A stretch of 64,000 bases of DNA from Actinomycetospora cinnamomea. GTDB taxonomy: Bacteria > Actinomycetota > Actinomycetes > Mycobacteriales > Pseudonocardiaceae. Below the pieces are notes generated by a model. The model ran no database searches, was not told the origin of the DNA, and saw only the letters and a list, made by a program, of their open reading frames with translations. The stretch lies in contig NZ_QEKW01000021.1 in the NCBI RefSeq assembly GCF_003096675.1, forward strand, positions 1 through 64,000. Reading direction: 5' to 3'. The position numbers and the translations under genes are program-made. Shown here one piece after another: positions 59,024-64,000 of the stretch. Within the stretch, counting starts at the first letter, position 1. Each line of letters opens with the position of its first letter.

Positions 59024-60029
59024 CGCGGAGCGTCATCCCGTCCTCGGCGGCCACCAGCTCGCCGATCACGGGGTGGCCGGGGATCTCGCCGGCCAGCAGC
59101 AACCCGCCCGAGGTCTGGGCGTCGGCGAGCAGCAGCGCGGTGTCCTCGTCGACGTCGAGCCGGGCGTGCGGGCGCACCCAGTCGAGGTTGCGCCGCGATC
59201 CCCCGGGGACGTAGCCGTCCCGTGCCGCCTCGCGAGCCCCGTCGAGGAACGGCACGGCGCCGCCGTCGATCACCGCGGTCACCCCGGACGCGCGCGCGAG
59301 CTTGTGCGCGTGGCCGAGCAGCCCGAAGCCGGTGACGTCGGTGCCGGCGCGGACGCCCGCGGCGACGGCGGCGCGCGAGGCCTCGGCGTTGAGCGTCGTC
59401 ATCACCGCGATCGCCGCGTCGAACGCCTCCCCCGTGGCCTTGTGGCGGTTGTTGAGCACGCCGAGGCCCAGGGGCTTGGTCAGCGTGAGCGGGGTGCCGG
59501 GGCGGGCGGCGTCGTTGCGGATGAGCTGCCCGGGGTCGGCCGTGCCCGTGACGGCCATGCCGTACTTCGGCTCGGGGTCGTCGACCGAGTGCCCGCCGGC
59601 GACGTGGCAGCCGGCGAGGTCGGCGACGTCCAGGCCTCCGCGCAGCACCTCGGCGGCGAGGTCGTAGGGCAGCACGTCGCGCGGCCAGCAGAGCAGGTTG
59701 AGCGCGATCACCGGCCGCCCGCCCATGGCGTAGACGTCGGAGAGCGCGTTGGTCGCGGCGATGCGGCCCCAGTCGTAGGGGTCGTCGACGACCGGGGTGA
59801 AGAAGTCGGTGGTGGCGATGAGCGCGAGCCCGTCGCGAATGCGCACGGCCGCCGCGTCGTCGCCGTCCTCGAGCCCGACCAGCAGCTCGCCCTCGCGCGG
59901 GGTCGACGCCGACGGCATCAGCCCGCGGACCACGTCCTCCAGCTCGCCGGGCGGGATCTTGCAGGCGCAGCCGCCGCCGTGGGCGTACCCGGTGAGACGG
60001 ACGGCAGGTGCAGCGGTCATGGTCCCCAT
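59016..60029 (-). CDS. selD: Selenide, water dikinase (selenophosphate synthetase) SelD
   Basis: Makes monoselenophosphate from selenide and ATP, the selenium donor for selenocysteinyl-tRNA(Sec). The protein (337 residues from 60029, or 334 from the next ATG at 60020) shows YAHGGGCACKIP with the catalytic Cys and Lys (C18 and K21 if numbered from 60020; E. coli C17/K20), then ATTDFFTPVVDDPYDWGRIAATNALSDVYAMGGRPVIALNLLCWP, GGHSVDDPEPKYGMAVTG and ADAQTSGGLLLA. Active-site Cys, not Sec. selA, selB and selC are not in this window. It provides independent support for selenocysteine decoding at 22343. Confidence 0.96.
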   Translation of the reverse strand: MGTMTAAPAVRLTGYAHGGGCACKIPPGELEDVVRGLMPSASTPREGELLVGLEDGDDAAAVRIRDGLALIATTDFFTPVVDDPYDWGRIAATNALSDVYAMGGRPVIALNLLCWPRDVLPYDLAAEVLRGGLDVADLAGCHVAGGHSVDDPEPKYGMAVTGTADPGQLIRNDAARPGTPLTLTKPLGLGVLNNRHKATGEAFDAAIAVMTTLNAEASRAAVAAGVRAGTDVTGFGLLGHAHKLARASGVTAVIDGGAVPFLDGAREAARDGYVPGGSRRNLDWVRPHARLDVDEDTALLLADAQTSGGLLLAGEIPGHPVIGELVAAEDGMTLRVT

Positions 60030-60037
60030 CCTGCCCC

Positions 60038-60718
60038 TCAGAGACGATGCAGACCGTCCAGCACCCGCTGCATCATCTCCCGCGAGGGGGCGCCGGTGGC
60101 GGCGACGGCGCGGGGGTGGACGAGCAGCAGGCCGGCGCCGGCCATGTCGTCGATGATCACCCGCGCGACGCCCAGCGGCACCGCGAGCAGCGCGGCGACC
60201 TCGGCCACCGAGCGCGGGTCGTCGACGACGTCGCCGAGGGCCACGTGCTCGGGGTCCTCCAGCGGCGGGCGCGGCGACGGGATCGACACCAGGGTCTCGA
60301 CCGCCAGGTCCGCCCGCGTCCGTGTGCGCCCGCGCGTGCGCACGTAGGGACGGACGCGGGTGCGCGTGCTCTCGGGCGGCTCCGGCGACGCGACGAGCAC
60401 CGGGAGGGTCGGCGGGTCGTCGGCCTCGGGCCGGCGCTCGAGCGGCGCTGCCTGCGCGGGTGCCGCGGCGTCCTCGGCCGCGGTCCGCTCGGCCTCGCGA
60501 CGCGCCCGTCGGGTGCGCGAGCCGAAGCGTGCCCCGGTGCGTCCGACAGCGTCGTCCTGGTGCTCCTCGGCCGGCGGCGCGGTCTGCAGCGCGGTCTGCG
60601 GTGGGGGCTCGGCCGGCTCCTCGGCCACGTCGTCGGCCGGCCGCGGGAATCGGGCGCCGGTGCGCCCGACGCGGGGTGTGCGACGGCGGCGCCGCTCGTC
60701 GCCGTCGGCCTCGCTCAC
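60038..60718 (-). CDS. DUF742 protein, orphan member
   Basis: A 226-residue protein with a charged, disordered N-terminal two thirds (repeats of VGRTGARF and Arg/Pro-rich stretches) and a C-terminal DUF742 domain: ADLAVETLVSIPSPRPPLEDPEHVALGDVVDDPRSVAEVAALLAVPLGVARVIIDDMAGAGLLLVHPRAVAATG. DUF742 proteins normally sit in a conservon with a sensor kinase, a Roadblock/LC7 protein and a small GTPase; none of these flanks it here. VGRTGARF occurs twice (near residues 20 and 52). GTG at 60718. A possible TATCGT -10 is at 60816-60821. Confidence 0.78.
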   Translation of the reverse strand: MSEADGDERRRRRTPRVGRTGARFPRPADDVAEEPAEPPPQTALQTAPPAEEHQDDAVGRTGARFGSRTRRARREAERTAAEDAAAPAQAAPLERRPEADDPPTLPVLVASPEPPESTRTRVRPYVRTRGRTRTRADLAVETLVSIPSPRPPLEDPEHVALGDVVDDPRSVAEVAALLAVPLGVARVIIDDMAGAGLLLVHPRAVAATGAPSREMMQRVLDGLHRL

Positions 60719-61031
60719 ACTCCGCTCCTCACGGCCGGCCCCGATCGGCGGACGTCGGCCCGCGTGCGCCGTCCTTCCGAGGCCGCCCACGTGCCCGGAT
60801 GACCGGCTGCGCGTCACGATAGAGCAGGTCCGCAGGGCCCACACGGCCACACGAGACCTCTCACTCTGCGTCACGAGGTCGTTACACGGTGACGAAGTGG
60901 TCACGCCGCCGGGACGACCCGGTGTCGGCTTCCACGCAGGCCGTGTCCAGCGACGACGACCCCGCGACGGGGGGCTAAGCTTCATGTCAGCCCCACCTTG
61001 ACCTCTCTCCGTGGGGCTGTTCCCACCGAGG
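60719..61031. other. Intergenic region upstream of the DUF742 gene
   Basis: A gap without genes. It holds a possible minus-strand -10 (TATCGT, 60821-60816) and an inverted repeat GTGAC-N6-GTCAC near 60891-60906. I see no tRNA here: neither a CCA-ending acceptor stem nor a T-loop GGTTCGAA motif. The right end runs into two hairpins. Confidence 0.5.
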
Positions 61032-61080
61032 CTCGGGGTCGTCGTCGTTCCACCCGGTTCGCCGGGACGGCGACCCCGAG
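61032..61080 (-). terminator. Strong hairpin after the S4-domain gene
   Basis: Ten perfect base pairs at the base (61032-61041 with 61071-61080), then an inner CCCGG/CCGGG stem with a TTCG loop. It lies 18 bp beyond the S4 stop on the minus strand. A second hairpin of about 6 pairs precedes it at about 61009-61031. No T tract; T-loop and acceptor features of a tRNA are absent. Confidence 0.6.
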
Positions 61081-61098
61081 TCTCGTTGCATGTACGAA

Positions 61099-61338
61099 TC
61101 AATCACCCGTGCGGGAGACCCGCACGCGCACCCGTTCGCCCCCGAGCGCCACCACGTCGCCGGCGCCGAGCTGGCGGCCCCGGCGGCTCTCCGGACTCCC
61201 GTTGACGGTCACCGCGCCGGCCTCGAGGACCTCCCGCGCGGCCGCGCCGTGCTCGACGAGGCCGGCGAGCTTGAGCAGCTGGCCGAGACGGATCGCGTCG
61301 TCGCGGATCTCGACGTCGCGGACGGGTGTGCGCTCCAC
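61099..61338 (-). CDS. S4-domain RNA-binding protein
   Basis: A 79-residue protein consisting of one S4 domain: EIRDDAIRLGQLLKLAGLVEHGAAAREVLEAGAVTVNGSPESRRGRQLGAGDVVALGGERVRVRV. It is similar to YbcJ/RqcP-like proteins that bind RNA; some such proteins act in ribosome or tRNA rescue. Role here unknown. GTG at 61338 (VERTPVRDVEIRDDAIRL). It is divergent from the TauE-type exporter with 36 bp between starts; the promoters must overlap. Confidence 0.85.
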   Translation of the reverse strand: MERTPVRDVEIRDDAIRLGQLLKLAGLVEHGAAAREVLEAGAVTVNGSPESRRGRQLGAGDVVALGGERVRVRVSRTGD

Positions 61339-61374
61339 CTCCGCGAGTGTGCCGGGTGGTGCCGCGGTGGTGGG

Positions 61375-62127
61375 ATGGCGCCGATGGGCGGGGTGCTGCT
61401 GGTGCTCGCGGGGGTCGGCGCGGGACTCACCGGTTCCATGGCGGGGCTGGCGTCGCTGTTCTCCTACCCCGCGTTGCTCGCCACCGGCCTCTCCCCCGTG
61501 GTCGCCAACCAGACCAACACCATCGCGCTCGCCGTCTCGAGCGTGGGCTCGATGCTCGGCTCCCGCCCGGAGCTGCGCGGCCAGGTAACGCGCGTGCTGC
61601 GCCTGCTGCCGCTGACGATCCTGGGCGGGGCGGTCGGCGCCCTCCTCGTGCTGCTCACCCCGTCCGACGCCTTCGCGCTGATCGTCCCGTTCCTCGTCGC
61701 GGGCGCCTCGCTGGTCCTGCTCTGGCGCCCGCGGACCGATGCCCGTCCGGTGTCCTCGCGGGCGGGCCGCGCCCTGACCGTCGTCGGGGTCGTCGCCGTG
61801 GGGGTCTACAGCGGCTACTTCGGCGCCGCCGCGGGCGTGGTGATGATGGCGCTGCTGGTGCGGGCGCTCGCCGACACGCTGGTGCGCGTCAACGCCGTGA
61901 AGAACGTGCTGCTCGGGGCGTCGAATGCCGTCGCGGCGGTCGGCTTCGCGGTCGTCGGCGAGGTGTCCTGGTCGGCGGCCCTGCCCCTGACCGCCGGCCT
62001 GCTCGTGGGCAACTACTGCGGCCCCGCGATCGCCCGCCGTCTCCCGCCGACCATCCTGCGCCTCGGGATCGCCGGCGCCGGGCTCGTCCTCGCCGCGGTG
62101 CTGCTCCATCGGGCCGTGACGAGCTGA
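61375..62127 (+). CDS. TauE/SafE family membrane exporter
   Basis: A 250-residue membrane protein of the sulfite/sulfonate exporter family with about eight helices in two halves. The signature is seen in GAGLTGSMAGLASLFSYPALLATGLSPVVANQTNTIAL and the second-half repeat GVYSGYFGAAAGVVMMALLVRALADTLVRVNAVKNVLLGASNAVAAVGFA. Substrate uncertain: sulfite, sulfoacetate or other anions. ATG at 61375 (MAPMGGVLLVLAG) is preferred over a start inside the S4 gene. Confidence 0.88.
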   Translation: MAPMGGVLLVLAGVGAGLTGSMAGLASLFSYPALLATGLSPVVANQTNTIALAVSSVGSMLGSRPELRGQVTRVLRLLPLTILGGAVGALLVLLTPSDAFALIVPFLVAGASLVLLWRPRTDARPVSSRAGRALTVVGVVAVGVYSGYFGAAAGVVMMALLVRALADTLVRVNAVKNVLLGASNAVAAVGFAVVGEVSWSAALPLTAGLLVGNYCGPAIARRLPPTILRLGIAGAGLVLAAVLLHRAVTS

Positions 62128-62158
62128 GCCAGGCTCTCCGGGGGATCCCGGCCGCACA

Positions 62159-62621
62159 TACGCACAAGATCGCGTCGAGATCGACACCCGTCGCGGCCGG
62201 TGCCCGTGGCGGCGGGGTCGTCGGTCGTGGGGTCGTCGGTTCGGGAGCACCGGTCGCCGGCGCGGTACGCCGAGAGCTAGGCGCAAGATCGCGTTCGGAC
62301 CGGCACCGGGAGGTGCTCAGAGCGGGCAGCGAAGGCGCCCCTCGCACACTCCCACGCGGCGAAGGCGCCCCTCGCTGCACCCCGGCGCAAGCCCTCGCAC
62401 CCTGTGCAGCGAACGCGGCGTTCGCTGCATCTCACGCAGCGAGCGCGCCGTTCGCTGCCACCGTCCCCGGGTGCGAGGAGCCGCCTCGCACCCGCGAGCG
62501 GCACCCGCACCGACGCGAGGCTGTCGGTCTCGCTGCGATCTTGTGCGTAGCTCCCGGGAGGACCTCGAGCACCCATCCACGCACGGAGCGCTCGTCGGTC
62601 CGGCTGCGATCTTGTGCACAG
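62159..62621. repeat. Four copies of a 27-bp repeat with the core GCACAAGATCGC, two forward and two inverted
   Basis: Forward copies at 62159-62185 and 62278-62306 (the second has GCGCAAGATCGC); inverted copies at 62523-62549 and 62595-62621. The outer halves also match after the core (variants of CGAGACCGAC). The arrangement, two forward then two inverted, flanks a centre filled by the palindrome array at 62327-62457. The whole 560-bp gap (62128-62688) has no gene. Confidence 0.85.
62327..62457. repeat. Second array of 21-bp palindromes with 30-bp spacing
   Basis: Units at 62327-62347, 62357-62377, 62407-62427 and 62437-62457. The third, CAGCGAACGCGGCGTTCGCTG, is nearly a perfect palindrome. 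Spacing within pairs is 30 bp; a degenerate unit fills the gap between pairs. The same 30-bp spacing and CAGCGA/TCGCTG arms occur at 37404-37486. Confidence 0.85.
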
Positions 62622-62688
62622 GTCGACCGGAACGGCTCGGCGGGCGGGGAGACGGAACCGTCGGCGCGGCGGCCACGTCGAATCCCGT

Positions 62689-63546
62689 GTGACCGACGAA
62701 CAGCCCGCGGAGGGCGCGGAGACCCTGATCGGCCGGTGTCGGGACCTGCTCGAGAACCGACCCGACGCCGTGATCGCCGGGCCCACGGCGGCTGCGTTGT
62801 GGATCGACGCGCTCGGCGGCATCCCGCCCGGCGACGACCGCGAGGCCCACCTCGAGCTCGTACCGGCGCTCGCCGTCGCACCGCTCGAGATGGTCGTGCC
62901 CGGACGCGGGGCGCGCCCGGCACCCGGGACTCGGGTACGAGCCGACCGGCTGGACGCCGGAGAGACCCGCGAGGTGCAGATCGGTGGCGGGACCGTCCGG
63001 CTGACGAGCCCGGTGCGCACGGCATTCGACCTGGCGCGCGGGCTGCCGCTCGACGAGGCCGTGACGGTCGTCGACGCGATCGCGGCCCGGCACGCCGTCC
63101 GGCCCGACGACCTGCGGAGGATGGCGCACCACCACCCCGGCGTCCGCGGTCGGCGGGCGGTCTTCCCGGTCGCCGACCGCGTCGATCACGGAAGCACCTC
63201 CCCCGCCCGCACGCGTGTCCGGCTCGTCCTGCGGCGCGGCGGGGTCGACGCGCCGCTGGCCGGGCGGGCGATCGTCGACCGGCACGGGGCGCTCGCCGGG
63301 CTGCTCGACCTCGCGTGGCTCGACGACGGATGCGGGCTACAGGTCGGGCGGACGCGACCGGAGGCGCTGGCGCGCACCGGACGGCTCGGCGAGCTCGGGT
63401 GGTTCGTGCAGCTCATCCCTGACGAAGGGCCGGCGGACTGGCTGGTGCACCAGGCCCGTGGTCTGCTCGCCCGGCGACGAGGGCGTGTCCCCCCGCCGCT
63501 CGCTGTGGCGTTCGCCCGCCGTCCACGACGACCGTCCGGCCGGTGA
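62689..63546 (+). CDS. AbiEi/DUF559-type hypothetical protein, possibly with degenerate nuclease
   Basis: A 285-residue protein. The N-terminal part resembles the domain of type IV antitoxin-like (AbiEi) and DUF559 proteins of actinobacteria: AVIAGPTAAALWIDALGGIPPG and VRLTSPVRTAFDLARGLPLDEAVTVVDAIAARHAVRPDDLRR. The DUF559 (Vsr-like) part is visible as GALAGLLDLAWLDDGCGLQVGR, but the usual catalytic VEYDG sequence is replaced by LQVGR, so nuclease activity is doubtful. Its end overlaps an SDR remnant on the opposite strand, and its natural stop may be lost. GTG at 62689. No toxin gene is adjacent. Confidence 0.65.
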   Translation: MTDEQPAEGAETLIGRCRDLLENRPDAVIAGPTAAALWIDALGGIPPGDDREAHLELVPALAVAPLEMVVPGRGARPAPGTRVRADRLDAGETREVQIGGGTVRLTSPVRTAFDLARGLPLDEAVTVVDAIAARHAVRPDDLRRMAHHHPGVRGRRAVFPVADRVDHGSTSPARTRVRLVLRRGGVDAPLAGRAIVDRHGALAGLLDLAWLDDGCGLQVGRTRPEALARTGRLGELGWFVQLIPDEGPADWLVHQARGLLARRRGRVPPPLAVAFARRPRRPSGR

Positions 63547-63646
63547 TCGCTCGGCTCCCGACGAGCCCGTGCCCGGCGCGGGCCACGTCCTCGGGCGTCG
63601 TCGTCTCGCGGTCGAGCATCGGCCTCGACCTGACGGTGACCCTCAC
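63500..63646 (-). pseudogene. C-terminal remnant of a short-chain dehydrogenase
   Basis: The minus strand encodes PMLDRETTTPEDVARAGHGLVGSRAITGRTVVVDGGRTP, the last 35-40 residues of an SDR enzyme (ITG-TVVVDGG end motif). The rest of the gene is absent; it would lie inside the YqeY-type gene. It overlaps the end of the AbiEi/DUF559-type gene. Probably debris from a deletion. Confidence 0.45.
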
Positions 63647-64000
63647 GACGCGCTGAGCTGGCGCTTGACCTCGGCCGAGACCCGACGCCCGTCGGCGCGC
63701 CCCGCCACCTGCGGCTGCACCGCCTTCATCACCGGGCCCATCTGCTTCGGACCCGCCGCGCCGGTCTCGGAGATCACCGCCGACACGATCGACGCCAGCT
63801 CCTCGTCCGAGAGCTGCGTCGGCAGGTAGTCGGTGAGCACGGCCTGCTCGGCGCGTTCGCGCTCGGCGAGCTCGGTGCGCCCCGCGCCGTCGAACGCCTC
63901 GGCGGACTCGCGGCGCTTCTTCGACTCGCGCCCGAGGACCGTCACGACCTCGTCGTCGCTGAGCTCACGGTGGCTCTCGCCGGCGGTCTCCTCCGCGCTG
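63643..64000 (-). CDS. GatB/YqeY domain protein, cut by the window edge
   Basis: The C-terminal 118 residues of a YqeY-type protein, reading in from beyond base 64000: SDDEVVTVLGRESKKRRESAEAFDGAGRTELAERERAEQAVLTDYLPTQLSDEELASIVSAVISETGAAGPKQMGPVMKAVQPQVAGRADGRRVSAEVKRQLSA. This matches the GatB/YqeY helical domain that binds tRNA in amidotransferase GatB; stand-alone YqeY proteins have an unclear role. The start lies outside the window. Confidence 0.92.
   Translation of the reverse strand, partial: SAEETAGESHRELSDDEVVTVLGRESKKRRESAEAFDGAGRTELAERERAEQAVLTDYLPTQLSDEELASIVSAVISETGAAGPKQMGPVMKAVQPQVAGRADGRRVSAEVKRQLSAS

Noticed and set aside
60719-61031. Search for a tRNA-Sec gene close to selD
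   Set aside because: No long extra arm, no TCA anticodon stem and no acceptor pairing found; the gene is presumably elsewhere.
61009-61090. Possible tRNA or structured RNA near the S4 gene
   Set aside because: The stems are strong, but there is no GTTCGA T-loop with a D-arm and anticodon arm, and no CCA end. It fits a terminator better.
61375-62127. A longer start of the TauE/SafE gene at 61090
   Set aside because: The extra 95 residues lie antisense to the S4 gene, have no membrane or family pattern, and the ATG at 61375 fits the family start.

Overview
The window comes from a very G+C-rich actinobacterium, most likely of the order Pseudonocardiales (Pseudonocardia-like; I cannot fix the genus). 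By eye about three quarters of the bases are G or C, most start codons are GTG, and several clusters match the gene order of Mycobacterium tuberculosis: tatA-tatC-helY-membrane protein-exonuclease-pepE (Rv2094c to Rv2089c), and gcvP-MerR-bifunctional nuclease-FtsR-GarA-gcvH-pgsA (Rv1832 to Rv1822). No tRNA, rRNA, CRISPR array, prophage or insertion sequence was found. The only traces of gene decay are a frameshifted 13E12/DUF222-HNH gene at the left edge, a Uma2 remnant near 27.8 kb and a dehydrogenase remnant near 63.6 kb.

Layout. 1-15 kb: broken HNH gene, twin-arginine translocase genes, HelY helicase, a DNA-binding protein, a 5'-3' exonuclease, an FAD oxidoreductase, a DUF2339 membrane protein, and a pepE-lnt-ppm operon for peptide turnover, lipoprotein N-acylation and polyprenol-phosphate-mannose synthesis. 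15-20.5 kb: rbpA with a SigR-type promoter, a glycerophosphodiesterase, a LigD-like phosphoesterase-polymerase fusion without ligase, and a PHB-depolymerase-type esterase beside a CopG regulator. 20.6-22.6 kb: a two-gene operon of a thioredoxin-fused protein and a UGSC-family selenoprotein. 22.7-25.3 kb: tmsA-tmsB for 10-methyl branched fatty acids (tuberculostearic type). 25.3-45.4 kb: ordinary metabolic, regulatory and membrane genes, many transcribed divergently in pairs. 45.5-49.7 kb: a secreted cell-wall-type protein, an amino acid permease with a universal stress protein, and an HTH/ClpN pair with twin operators. 49.8-57.1 kb: gcvP under a tandem glycine riboswitch, then the regulator/GarA/gcvH block. 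57.1-64 kb: hydroxybutyrate dehydrogenase, GT9 glycosyltransferase, selD, an orphan DUF742 protein, an S4 RNA-binding protein, a TauE/SafE exporter, a repeat-filled intergenic island and the end of a YqeY-type gene.

Most notable is the selenoprotein at 22070-22600. An in-frame TGA (22343-22345) lies exactly where the family motif Sec-Gly-Ser-Cys belongs, and a 12-bp hairpin overlaps it, as expected for a bacterial SECIS element. Ordinary gene calling would truncate the protein or lose its second half. selD (selenophosphate synthetase) lies 37 kb away in the same window, so the organism probably makes selenocysteine; selA, selB and selC are not here.

Other recurring signals are -10 elements (TANNNT) placed 5 to 8 bases before start codons, which imply leaderless mRNAs, including two divergent gene pairs whose promoters overlap or nearly do. 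Two unlinked arrays of about 21-bp palindromes share a 30-bp period. A separate family of 27-bp repeats, built around GCACAAGATCGC, sits in forward and inverted copies around the second array.
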